Assembly (NCBI GenBank): GCA_029062005.1
Contig: JAIDQZ010000024.1
Location: 1-62,270 of the forward strand
Direction: 5' to 3'
Source: Muribaculaceae bacterium
GTDB lineage: Bacteria; Bacteroidota; Bacteroidia; Bacteroidales; Muribaculaceae
DNA: 62,270 nt
Position 1 is the first letter of the stretch, and each line of letters begins with the position of its first letter. Below the pieces are notes generated by a model. That model saw only the letters and a list, made by a program, of their open reading frames with translations. It did not search any database and was not told the origin of the DNA. The position numbers and the translations under genes were made by a program. Positions 34,496 to 42,436 of this stretch are shown piece by piece.

Positions 34496-35674
34496 TTATA
34501 CATTATGAATTGCCTGGCAAAGGTCTGCATAAAGGTCTTCCGGATCCTCCAGTCCCACCGAAATCCTGATGGTAGTGTTCTTGACATCCATAGCGTCACG
34601 CTGTTCCTGAGTCAACGGTCCGAATATCGTGCTCGACGGATGAATCGCAAGAGTGCGGTTGTCAAATAGATTTGTGGCACGGTGTATCAGTCTCAGTCCG
34701 TTGATAAAGCGTTTACATGCATCTTCGCTTTCAAGATCAAACGTGAGCATGGCACCTGCCTTGTCGCCATACTGCTCCACAAAAAGCCGGTGCTGAGGAT
34801 GACCCTCCAGCCCGGGATAGCCAACTTTCACAACGCCTGGGGTCTTCTCAAGCATCTCGGCAAGCCACAGGGCGGAATCAGCCTGCCGCTCATAGCGCAC
34901 CTGCATCGTCTCCAGCCCCAATGTCTGCATATAGGCGGCATGGGGAGTCATATATCCTCCGAAATTAAACACGCAATCTTTCTTTATAAACTGCGAGATC
35001 TCAGGAAAGTTGCCGTAGTCGATGATCACACCGCCGAGACTTGTGGCTCCTCCCGACACATATTTGGTGGTTGACACCACCTGGAAGTCAAGTCCTAATT
35101 CCTTTCCGTCAAACTGGGTGAAAGGTATCATTGTAGTGTCGGCAATCAAGGGGACACAGTGCTTATGTGCTATTTCGGCAAGCTCTCTCACATCCGCCAC
35201 TTCAGTCTGCGGATTTGTCACTGACTCAAGGAAAATGCAGCATGTGTTCTCATCTACAAGTGCTTCGACCGCATGTGTATCCGTAAGGTCAGTCAGTCGC
35301 GCTTCCACACCGTAACGGGCGAGCGTCCGGGTCAGCAGAAGATAGGTGTTTCCGAAAAGATGTCGCGAGGATATTATGTTGCTGTCTGCAGATGCCGCGC
35401 TGAACAGCATCGCGCTTATGGCAGCCATACCCGAAGAGAAAGCACTGACCTCCTTCGCCCCGGTGAGACTGGCAATTCTCTGCTCGAAATGAGTGACTGT
35501 CGGATTCAACACCCTGGAATAATCCGGCGCGTCGGTACGCCCGCAGAATGCGTCAGCCATGACATCGGCATTGTCGAATTCATAAGCTAATGTATGATAC
35601 ACAGGCATCTGGAGCGCATCATAGGCATCCTTGCGCTGATAAGGTGTATGTATTGCCTTGGTGGTATTCTTCAT
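34496..35674 (-). CDS. Cys/Met-metabolism PLP enzyme (MetY/MetB-like)
   Basis: 392 residues. VYHTLAYEFDNADVM, DYSRVLNPTVTHFE, FSSGMAAISAM, LESVTNPQTEVADV, ADTTMIPF and Schiff-base Lys204 in STTKYVSGG place it in the cystathionine gamma-synthase/O-acetylhomoserine sulfhydrylase class; the size fits MetB better than the 425-aa MetY at 278-1555. The precise reaction cannot be decided. It is the first gene of an operon with the MalY-like gene, and its promoter lies inside a 32-base palindrome, so specific repression is likely. Confidence 0.88.
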   Translation of the reverse strand: MKNTTKAIHTPYQRKDAYDALQMPVYHTLAYEFDNADVMADAFCGRTDAPDYSRVLNPTVTHFEQRIASLTGAKEVSAFSSGMAAISAMLFSAASADSNIISSRHLFGNTYLLLTRTLARYGVEARLTDLTDTHAVEALVDENTCCIFLESVTNPQTEVADVRELAEIAHKHCVPLIADTTMIPFTQFDGKELGLDFQVVSTTKYVSGGATSLGGVIIDYGNFPEISQFIKKDCVFNFGGYMTPHAAYMQTLGLETMQVRYERQADSALWLAEMLEKTPGVVKVGYPGLEGHPQHRLFVEQYGDKAGAMLTFDLESEDACKRFINGLRLIHRATNLFDNRTLAIHPSSTIFGPLTQEQRDAMDVKNTTIRISVGLEDPEDLYADLCQAIHNV

Positions 35675-35685
35675 CTTGATATTAT

Positions 35686-35717
35686 TTTGGATACAAAATT
35701 AGCATTTTGAATCCAAA
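35686..35717 (-). promoter_or_regulatory. Promoter within a 32-base palindrome (probable operator)
   Basis: Left arm TTTGGATACAAAAT (35686-35699) and right arm ATTTTGAATCCAAA (35704-35717) match at 13 of 14 positions around TAGC. The minus-strand -7 box TAATTTTG (35694-35701) is inside the palindrome, so a bound dimeric regulator would block transcription of the MetY-like/MalY-like operon. Confidence 0.7.
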
Positions 35718-35776
35718 CAAGCACCATAATCCGAAATAATTTTTGTATTCCACTCCCAACTGTCAGAATAAATCCT

Positions 35777-35784
35777 TATCTTTG
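35777..35784 (+). promoter_or_regulatory. -7 element before the RAYT gene
   Basis: TATCTTTG followed by CAC fits the Bacteroidetes -7 box; no -33 at the right distance. The transcript would contain the family B hairpin before the ATG at 35870. Confidence 0.5.
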
Positions 35785-35800
35785 CACAAAATAATAAATA

Positions 35801-35847
35801 TTCGGACTTCATCCTCATCACTATGTTGAGGACGCAGTCCGAAACTA
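35801..35847. repeat. REP-like hairpin, family B copy 2, upstream of RAYT
   Basis: TTCGGACT ... AGTCCGAA stem with two mismatches. Its right arm (35826-35847) is repeated exactly, 22 bases, after the transposase gene (36891-36912). Confidence 0.9.
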
Positions 35848-35869
35848 AAATTGCCCCCCGATCCCTCCA

Positions 35870-36871
35870 ATGCTACCAAAAAATATCCCTCCTGCCTATT
35901 TCCGCCCTCACCGTCCCCATAACTGCCGGCGTGCCGGATTCCATAACTACAAAGCACCGGGATACTACATGATAACTTTCAACAAAGGTGAAAACATCCC
36001 TGATTTCTCATATCTTGCCGGAGACATCCGATCATCGGAAAATCCACCGGCAGCAATACTGACGGAAATCGGGGAGCTTATAAACTCGAAAATAGCAGAC
36101 ATCGACCGGATGCCGGAATTTGAAATTCCCAATTATGTCATAATGCCCGACCACATCCACCTGTTATGGAGAGTTAAGAAATGGCTTCCAAGAGACTTAG
36201 GGCATTATGTAGCCTATCTCAAGGCGCAATCCACAGCACTCTGGCACGAAAGACTCGGAACTGATCCTGATATTTCCCTGTTCACCCCTAAATTCAACGA
36301 TAAGATCTCCTTCTCCGATCAAATGACCGAAAGATTCTCCTCCTACATCTCTGACAATCCCCGACGCAGGCTGACAGTCATGACTAATCCTGAATTATTC
36401 AACAGAGCCCACCGGGTCCGCATCCTTGACAAAGAAATGGATTTCTACGGCAATTTCCTTTTATTGAAGCATCCGATCATCGCGGCAGCCGTAGTCAGCA
36501 GCCGATATACCGAAGAAGAAAGAACGAGATATGAATTCGCATGGGAAGAGGCGATAAGGACGCAAGGCGTCCTCATCTCTCCATTTATAAGCGAGAAAGA
36601 AAAGACATTGATGAGAAGAGGCATCGAATCAGGTGCAAGCATAATCCGGATAGTCCCTGACGGTATAGGTCCAAAATACAAACCATCCGGACAGGAATTC
36701 GACCTCTGTGCCCAAGGCAGAAGCCTGCACATAGGGCCGCCCCGCCAATCCGCACACATCGATCCCCTAAGTCGCAGCCACTGCCTATCCCTAAATGCCT
36801 TAGCCCATTGGATAGCCTCCCATCCCACAGAGCGCATGACCCTCCTCCGCAATCCACGGCTCCCCGAATAA
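35870..36871 (+). mobile_element. RAYT-type (REP-associated) HUH tyrosine transposase gene
   Basis: 333 residues. The N-terminal 180 residues have the IS200-like Y1 fold: GYYMITFN first strand, then MPDHIHLLWRV with the HUH pair His95 and His97, helix LGHYVAYLKAQSTALWH, and the candidate catalytic Tyr159 in SSYISDNPRRR, the YxxxNP pattern of RAYT proteins. The C-terminal 150 residues (KEMDFYGNFLLLKHP, TRYEFAWEEAIRTQGVLISPF, GLIRIVPDG-like strand) are an added domain seen in Bacteroidetes members. HUH enzymes nick single-stranded hairpins; the family B hairpins that bracket it by a 22-bp direct repeat are the likely substrate. The gene is intact. Confidence 0.88.
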
Positions 36872-36890
36872 GCCCCAAGCCTCCAATGTG

Positions 36891-36912
36891 TTGAGGACGC
36901 AGTCCGAAACTA
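36891..36912. repeat. REP-like half-site, family B copy 3, downstream of RAYT
   Basis: Exact 22-base direct repeat of 35826-35847 (core GAGGACGCAGTCCGAAAC). Only the right arm is present. Confidence 0.9.
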
Positions 36913-36939
36913 CAACAGTCGGTACCTAAGAAAGAATCC

Positions 36940-37137
36940 TTATTTGATATTCACAGACATGGAAAATCCTCTCTCAGTAGCCGCACCCGGGAAATTGGCA
37001 CTTATCCACTGTGCCTGCTTTGACTTATTGGTCATAAGCTGCGAATAATATCCAGCCTCCGACGCCGAGCAATTGATCTCCCTGACGAACGGCTTAGGCC
37101 CGTTCATCTGATACACACCCTTAATAGTCACTTTCAT
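36940..37137 (-). CDS. Small 65-aa protein, intact copy
   Basis: 65 residues from the ATG at 37137 (MKVTIKGVYQMNGPKPFVRE). A first beta strand (KVTIKGVY), then a mixed segment with REINCSASEAGYYSQLMTN and QWISANFPGAATERGFS, ending in a strand SMSVNIK. No signal peptide, no known family. A frameshifted second copy lies 4.4 kb upstream at 41484-41588 in the same direction, so the two bracket the ATP-grasp cassette. It could be a substrate peptide, a structural small protein or a toxin-related gene; nothing in the sequence decides. Confidence 0.7.
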   Translation of the reverse strand: MKVTIKGVYQMNGPKPFVREINCSASEAGYYSQLMTNKSKQAQWISANFPGAATERGFSMSVNIK

Positions 37138-37230
37138 ATCTTTATATAAAAATATTATTTCAAGATCATCTCCGTATGTCTTCAGTACAAACAACGTAAG
37201 GATCAGATATAAATGATTATATTAACTTTT

Positions 37231-37818
37231 TTACTTGTATGCATCATAATGTGCTCCCTTAGGTGTCGGATCCGTCACCTTTACAGGCTTCCTATATACC
37301 TTCTCCATCAACATCTGAAGACTTTGAGCCCCTTCTGAGCGAGCTCGTTCTACAGTTCCGTTATCATAAAGCAGCTTCTTGGAATTTTCCATAGCATTCT
37401 TCTTAGCCAGATTCCATAATTCAGTCGGAGCATCAGCCCATCTCATCGATCTTAAATCCTTAGAATCAACTGATTCCCAAGAGTTATCATCCGTAGCCTC
37501 CATTATCTCGATAATTTCCGATGGAAGAACGATATAAACCGTATCTCCATCAGCATCAATTTGCAAGTTTTCTATATCAAAAGATATACTACCTCTTTGT
37601 TTCTGTTTTCCAAAAAGCTCCCAATTTGCAATGGTATCCTTAACTGCGACTTCATTGTAAAAATCAATCGTACACAATTCAACCATCGTCTTGACTTTAT
37701 TGATCTGACCTTTGCCTACTGTCACACTATTCTGAGGATATATTAAAAACACATATACACCAATAACTATTAATACTATAATTGACAGGTATATGATCGG
37801 TTTAATTATTCTTTTCAT
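37231..37818 (-). CDS. Membrane-anchored DUF4230-like protein
   Basis: 195 residues. A basic start (MKRIIKPIIY) and one transmembrane segment (about 8-27), then an exposed domain with INKVKTMVELCTIDFYNEVAVKD, beta strands SISFDIENLQIDADGDTVYIVLP and a helical C-terminal part (LWNLAKKNAMENSKKLL). This order matches my recollection of DUF4230 proteins; function unknown. It overlaps the preceding lipoprotein gene by 17 bases, and both share the same layout, so they probably act as a pair. AT-rich like its neighbours. Confidence 0.75.
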   Translation of the reverse strand: MKRIIKPIIYLSIIVLIVIGVYVFLIYPQNSVTVGKGQINKVKTMVELCTIDFYNEVAVKDTIANWELFGKQKQRGSISFDIENLQIDADGDTVYIVLPSEIIEIMEATDDNSWESVDSKDLRSMRWADAPTELWNLAKKNAMENSKKLLYDNGTVERARSEGAQSLQMLMEKVYRKPVKVTDPTPKGAHYDAYK

Positions 37819-38383
37819 GTTCTACCTTATCTGAGTTTTTAAATTCAATGCTTGCTATATATCCATTTGCTTCAAAGATACTCTCAAAATACTTACGGAC
37901 CTTTCTTTTGGCAGCATCTATCAAATGGGTCTTGAACATGGGATTTTCTTCCCACTCCTTTTTCAGGCTTTTGTTACCTTCCTCTTTCAAATTGGTTATT
38001 TCTTTCTCATCAAGCTGAGTTCTAAGCCCTGTGACATTTTTATAGACTTCTCGCATTTCCACATCGCGACCTGTCAACTCAGCCACAACAGGTGGAAGAA
38101 AAACCTTTACTGTTTTTGCCTTATCATCAAAGACTAAGTCTTCTGTCTGCAGCGAAGATAAGTCTATGTATGCTCTTGAATATGTATCGTATGAATATGC
38201 GGTAAAACGCTTCCCCAAAATATTATCTTGATTATTGTAAACAGTCTTGGTTATAGCCATTTTTGCAAACACCATCTTATCTACCGACTTTATCTCCTGA
38301 TAAAGCTCGGTATTGCCTGATTTTGAACATGATGGCAATAGAAATACCATTAGCCCACAAAACAAAATACAATTTTTCAGCAT
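37802..38383 (-). CDS. DUF4230-like lipoprotein
   Basis: 193 residues from the ATG at 38383; signal peptide with lipobox LLPSC (Cys19). The domain parallels the next gene product: IKSVDKMVFAKMAITKTVYN, strand SYDTYSRAYIDLSSLQTEDLVFDDKAKTVKVFLPP, then a helical half (EKEITNLKEEGNKSLKKEWEEN, HLIDAAKRKVRKYFESI). It is probably a periplasm-facing lipoprotein interacting with the membrane-anchored homologue encoded next. An in-frame upstream start at 38443 exists but would add a segment without a signal peptide. Confidence 0.75.
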   Translation of the reverse strand: MLKNCILFCGLMVFLLPSCSKSGNTELYQEIKSVDKMVFAKMAITKTVYNNQDNILGKRFTAYSYDTYSRAYIDLSSLQTEDLVFDDKAKTVKVFLPPVVAELTGRDVEMREVYKNVTGLRTQLDEKEITNLKEEGNKSLKKEWEENPMFKTHLIDAAKRKVRKYFESIFEANGYIASIEFKNSDKVEHEKNN

Positions 38384-38476
38384 ATTTAAATATTTAATAA
38401 AGTAATTGAACTCTAAATTGCCAGGATTAACTAAAAAATACAAGCATTTCGATTTATCAAAACATCCAAGAATTAA

Positions 38477-40126
38477 TCATAGATAGTCACGATTCTTGTC
38501 TAAAGGTCTAAATGAGACTTCTATATTAATTGATGTATTATTAATTGATTCATTTAATATATGCTTGTATTTCTCTAAAAAACCTCTTGCCTCTTTAAAT
38601 AAAATTGCGCACCTCCCCGATAATTCCTCCATTTCATCACATTGGACTACTTGGGATTTCTTAATTTCGATGTGCTCACAGTGTCTGATCAAGGAGCCAT
38701 TCATTCTTTGCTTTGCAAGTTGTTTCCAAGATGGTTCCTGATCAAACCACGATAAATCATCAGGAATGTACGGTTTTGCAACAGGATAAAACTCTTGATT
38801 GAATAGCATCAAATGTTTTAATCTTTCTCTCATTCTATTATCTGATGCTTCTTCAGCTTTTATATCAACATCTATTGAGTTGACTGAAATACCGCCACCT
38901 TTATTAGAAGTATTGACAGTAGCAGACAATTTATCAGATGCATTCGAGAATTTTATAGAAATTTTTGTTGCGCCCATACATTGAACAAAGTAACAGAATT
39001 CACGAATCTTTTCTTCTGTTATTGCAAGTGCATGATCGTCAAGAAGAATATATTTATCCGGTGCGACGGGATGCGCTACATAGACTTGTCCTACCATAGG
39101 ATGTCCTACAGGAAATGAAATCCTGGATGCACGAAGAGATTCTACTGATATTACGGATAAATATAGCTCTTTTTCCTTATTTAGCACCTCATAATTCTTT
39201 ATTGGCACCAATATCTTCCTAACAGAATAGGGCAGGCGAGAAAGGTCTGATATAATATACTCATCCAGCTTATTAAGACAGTCTAACGCTTGCTCAAATA
39301 CAGTTGTTTTATCATCAATAGTCGTGTCCTTCGAACAATTCATACATAGAGCATTCCAAAGCCACGCCTTTGTCTCGGAAATATTATCATATTTAGTTTT
39401 AATTCCAATTTCACCTAAAACCAAATTAGCATAAGACCGGGCTTCATCACTTATATTGTCACATTTCAGGGCATTCTTCATCAACTCAAATGCCTTATCA
39501 ATTTCACCATTATCATAAGCCCTGCATCCAATATAATATTCGAATATTCCATCATATTCCGGATATTGACCTATCATTTCCGTTGCAATCTCAATTCCTT
39601 CTTCTTCTGATGTATTTTCATTATCTATTCTTGCAATAGCATCCATAATTGGATCAATTGCCATGCTTGCTATTTCATTAAGAAACTCTGCAATTCTTTT
39701 TTGACAAATAAACAGATTCGACCCCTTTAATAGCATCTTAGGCTCTATGTTTATACACTCATCTTCATCGTCACCTAAAGAGAACAGGAATTGACCTTTA
39801 GAAATCTTTACAGAGATAACATCAGCCCAGTTTATATAAAAATATGATTCTTTATCGGAGTTATCATAAATTATATGGATCTTTTGGTCTGTAATTACGC
39901 AACCTTGATTTCTTAAGCTAAAGAACGAGGTATCTCTTACAAATAAAACTGTCTCATCATCCTCAATCTCAGTAAAGTACTCCTTGACTTCATTAATAAT
40001 CTTATCGTTAAGTCGATAATCTTTATTAGTTGCATCAATAATCAGACAATCAAGAAAAGCAAGAGCATTTGCCCAAACCTTTGCCCCATCCTTTTTAAAA
40101 CGGTGTATAATCTCCTGATTTACCAT
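38477..40126 (-). CDS. 549-aa protein of unknown function
   Basis: Soluble, acidic, no signal peptide or membrane segment. Residues about 30-150 look like a PH-like or bacterial SH3-like sensor (TVLFVRDTSFFSLRNQGCVITDQKIHIIY, YINWADVISVKISKGQFLF). Residues about 155-300 look like helical repeats (ATEMIGQYPEYDGIFEYYIGCRAYDNGEIDKAFELMKNAL). The last part, about 320-549, has MVGQVYVAHPVAPDKYILLDD and a beta-rich segment (KISIKFSNASDKLSATVNTSNKGGGISVNSIDVDIK), then charged helices. I recognise no family. It starts 20 bases after the ATP-grasp gene, so it is in the same operon. Base composition is clearly AT-rich. Confidence 0.8.
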   Translation of the reverse strand: MVNQEIIHRFKKDGAKVWANALAFLDCLIIDATNKDYRLNDKIINEVKEYFTEIEDDETVLFVRDTSFFSLRNQGCVITDQKIHIIYDNSDKESYFYINWADVISVKISKGQFLFSLGDDEDECINIEPKMLLKGSNLFICQKRIAEFLNEIASMAIDPIMDAIARIDNENTSEEEGIEIATEMIGQYPEYDGIFEYYIGCRAYDNGEIDKAFELMKNALKCDNISDEARSYANLVLGEIGIKTKYDNISETKAWLWNALCMNCSKDTTIDDKTTVFEQALDCLNKLDEYIISDLSRLPYSVRKILVPIKNYEVLNKEKELYLSVISVESLRASRISFPVGHPMVGQVYVAHPVAPDKYILLDDHALAITEEKIREFCYFVQCMGATKISIKFSNASDKLSATVNTSNKGGGISVNSIDVDIKAEEASDNRMRERLKHLMLFNQEFYPVAKPYIPDDLSWFDQEPSWKQLAKQRMNGSLIRHCEHIEIKKSQVVQCDEMEELSGRCAILFKEARGFLEKYKHILNESINNTSINIEVSFRPLDKNRDYL

Positions 40127-40146
40127 TTATCCAATCCTTTAAATTA

Positions 40147-41166
40147 TTATGCATTATTATTTGAAGTTTCGATTTTCCTATCATTGAGTATCAGTGTCTC
40201 AGCTATGCACTTGGAGATCTCCATACCGGTTTCATGCTCTATCCATAGCCATTGCCCGTTCGAATTGCATTCCAGAAAAACATATTCCTTTTGTGGCGTC
40301 ACTATAAAGTCAAAACAACCGAATTTGAGATTAAGTGTCTTTAGAAAAGCCACACAGAAGTCTGCAACGTATTGTGGAAGAACATACTCAGAGTGAAGGA
40401 GTCCATGATCAAGCCCCTGTCTCCAATCAATCTGACCGGAATCTTGATTCATCTTTTGAGAATCAATCCTGCAGGCAAAGATTTTCGTTTCAATTACCGT
40501 GACACGCAATTCGAAATCCTTTTCAATATAATTTTGTATATAACTGACTGTCTGAGCAAAAGCATCATCCTTCAATTTCAATAGTGATTCTGACTCAACA
40601 GCCTGAGTATATAAAACATGTTCTTTCAACTCATTTTCAAACCAGATATTATCATTATCTATTGATTTCAGACAGACAATATCATATTTTTTAGCAAATG
40701 CCTCAATAGATGCTTTATTATTGGAAAAGCATGTGTCTGGAGTCTTCATTCCCAAACTTCTTGCGATTTTCAATTGAAGCATCTTAGAAGCTGCGCTTCG
40801 GTCATAAAGATGATGCCCAAGACTAAACCTATCGCCAAGATAATATAGAAGGAACGACAAAAATCCATGTGCCTCCTTAAGGTTATGGGCATTTACCTCA
40901 TCACAATTGTTATACCTCAATTCAGAGGGGATCAGCGGTCGCCGTTCCCACACTGAATTGATGTCATGTCCATAAGCTTCAAGTCCGGTATTAATATTCC
41001 TTATCCAGAAATCATCACCTTTGACGGAATCGCAACTCCATCCAAAATCATAGTCTGAAAGCAGCGATTCAGTATTGAGACGAAAGAACTGAACATCCAT
41101 TCTTTCAAGATGCTCGATTACCGGTGTCGGATGGATATCCTCCTTATTTGTGACGATAAGAATCAT
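40147..41166 (-). CDS. ATP-grasp peptide maturase (MvdC/MvdD-like)
   Basis: 339 residues. MILIVTNKEDIHPTPVIEHL, FFRLNTESLLSDYDF at the N-terminus and the ATP-grasp core with SLGMKTPDTCFSNNKASI, VCLKSIDNDNIWF (nucleotide-binding Lys), FELRVTVIETKIFACRID and FGCFDFIV...FLECNSNGQWLWIE (metal ligands Glu299 and Asn301) match maturases that form ester and amide side-chain links in microviridin-like peptides. The ATG overlaps the stop of an upstream 85-aa gene (ATGA), the usual place of the substrate gene. I infer a graspetide-type pathway. Alternatives are another ATP-grasp ligase acting on a protein or small molecule. No second maturase, protease-exporter or N-acetyltransferase is seen nearby. 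Confidence 0.82.
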   Translation of the reverse strand: MILIVTNKEDIHPTPVIEHLERMDVQFFRLNTESLLSDYDFGWSCDSVKGDDFWIRNINTGLEAYGHDINSVWERRPLIPSELRYNNCDEVNAHNLKEAHGFLSFLLYYLGDRFSLGHHLYDRSAASKMLQLKIARSLGMKTPDTCFSNNKASIEAFAKKYDIVCLKSIDNDNIWFENELKEHVLYTQAVESESLLKLKDDAFAQTVSYIQNYIEKDFELRVTVIETKIFACRIDSQKMNQDSGQIDWRQGLDHGLLHSEYVLPQYVADFCVAFLKTLNLKFGCFDFIVTPQKEYVFLECNSNGQWLWIEHETGMEISKCIAETLILNDRKIETSNNNA

Positions 41167-41420
41167 TTTACTGATTTAGTGTCATCAGCCGCGTTCTTAG
41201 TATCGCTTGCCGCAACATAGCCGGTAGAACCACTCTTTTTCCTTGTAGTCTCACGCTTGATACATTTGGTGCTGACCGTCCGCATATCATATTCCGTAAT
41301 CTGACGGAAACAATCATACATAGGGGTCTCAATATCCATCTCCCTGATTGGGGAGGCAGGAGTAAAATTCATAATAGGGGGCAGACTGTTTGTCGATACC
41401 CTGAATCCGGTTGCGTTCAT
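41163..41420 (-). CDS. 85-aa candidate precursor peptide
   Basis: 85 residues, ending at the TGA that overlaps the maturase ATG, so the two are translationally coupled. The first 50 residues include PPIMNFTPASPIREMDIETP, resembling a maturase-recognition leader; the C-terminal 35 are rich in Thr, Ser, Lys and Asp (TTRKKSGSTGYVAASDTKNA, then ADDTKSVK, with two DTK repeats), the residue set joined by this enzyme class (Thr/Ser and Lys side chains to Asp/Glu). No double-glycine cleavage site is visible. That it is the substrate is inference from position and composition; it might instead be a small regulatory protein. Confidence 0.65.
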   Translation of the reverse strand: MNATGFRVSTNSLPPIMNFTPASPIREMDIETPMYDCFRQITEYDMRTVSTKCIKRETTRKKSGSTGYVAASDTKNAADDTKSVK

Positions 41421-41483
41421 ATTTTAATAACTTAATGATTATAATCCTATATGTCCCATTCTGTGCTTGATTGGTATTATTGG

Positions 41484-41588
41484 TCATAAGCTGCGAATAA
41501 TCCCCCCCTCAGATGGCGAGCAACTGATTTCCCTCACGAACGGCTTAGACCCATTCATCTGATACACTCCCTTGATAGTCACTTTCAT
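41484..41588 (-). pseudogene. Frameshifted copy of the 65-aa gene
   Basis: The ATG at 41588 opens MKVTIKGVYQMNGSKPFVRE, nearly identical to the intact copy at 36940-37137, but one base is missing in a run of seven G (C7 at 41502-41508), giving a stop after 34 codons. Adding one base restores SEGGDYSQLMTNNTNQAQ, matching SEAGYYSQLMTNKSKQAQ. The homology fades soon after. It may be dead, or switched on and off by slippage in the G-tract. Confidence 0.8.
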
Positions 41589-41602
41589 ATCCTAACTATT
41601 TT

Positions 41603-42427
41603 TTAGAACAGCCCAAATTTTTTCTTTTTCTTTGGTAGTAGAGACTTATGGAGAAACATATTCAGATGTTCCTTTTTACCCTCATCATCACCTACCATTA
41701 GTTGCCCTCGCTTAGACAAGGTTAAATGCAGAGTATCCCATGCGTCCTCATCTCGCTCTTTCGACTGATTGTTAACATATTCGAGCAACTCTATAAGTTC
41801 ATGGAAATCATTGGGAGCAGTAACCGAAGACACGACACGTGAAATCTGAATCTCACGCTGCTCTTCCAATTCCATTACCTTTTCATCGTCTGACTTCATA
41901 AAAAGCTTCTTCCCTATCCCAACAGCAAGTCCTGATACTCCTCCGGTGAGTGTATCCAACACGGAGCCAAAGGCAGAGTCATCTCCATTATATATCGCCT
42001 CTACTGCAGCATCGAATTTCTTGTCAATTTCAGATACTTCAAAAGCTAACTTTTTAGCCGGAGACAAATCCTTCTTTGGGTCAGCAACTTGTACCTTTCC
42101 GACTCCCTTTTGGGAAAGTTTAAGTTGCTTTTTTACTACGAAGAGAACCTCATCGGGATCAAATCCTTCTTTTTCGGCAACCCTTATAAGCATGTCCTTT
42201 TCTTCTTCGTTAAGTTCTCCATCTGTCAGGACAAGATCAATAAGTTTGTCAATCTTTTTAGAAAATTTTATCTCTGGCACTGCCGATGTCACATCATCAG
42301 GCTCTCTTTCATCTCTTTCATTTTTCTTCCCTTTTACTGTCTGAATAAGATCAGATGCAGTAGATGCCAGATCATTGGCAGAAGACATTGCACTTGCAAT
42401 ATCTCCAATTGATTTAAAAATTCCCAT
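41603..42427 (-). CDS. TerB-like domain protein
   Basis: 274 residues, no signal peptide. After a helical start (IGDIASAMSSANDLASTASDLI), residues about 55-95 hold KKIDKLIDLVLTDGELNEEEKDMLIRVAEKEGFDPDEVL, the helix-acid-loop-helix pattern of TerB-like domains (linked in tellurite-resistance and related membrane-stress systems). The remainder is helical with a glycine-rich patch (LDTLTGGVSGLAVGIGKKL) and a lysine-rich end (LLPKKKKKFGLF). The gene begins 9 bases after the coiled-coil membrane protein gene, so they are one operon. Membrane association through the lysine-rich tail is possible but speculative. Confidence 0.78.
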   Translation of the reverse strand: MGIFKSIGDIASAMSSANDLASTASDLIQTVKGKKNERDEREPDDVTSAVPEIKFSKKIDKLIDLVLTDGELNEEEKDMLIRVAEKEGFDPDEVLFVVKKQLKLSQKGVGKVQVADPKKDLSPAKKLAFEVSEIDKKFDAAVEAIYNGDDSAFGSVLDTLTGGVSGLAVGIGKKLFMKSDDEKVMELEEQREIQISRVVSSVTAPNDFHELIELLEYVNNQSKERDEDAWDTLHLTLSKRGQLMVGDDEGKKEHLNMFLHKSLLPKKKKKFGLF

Positions 42428-42436
42428 AAGAATAAT

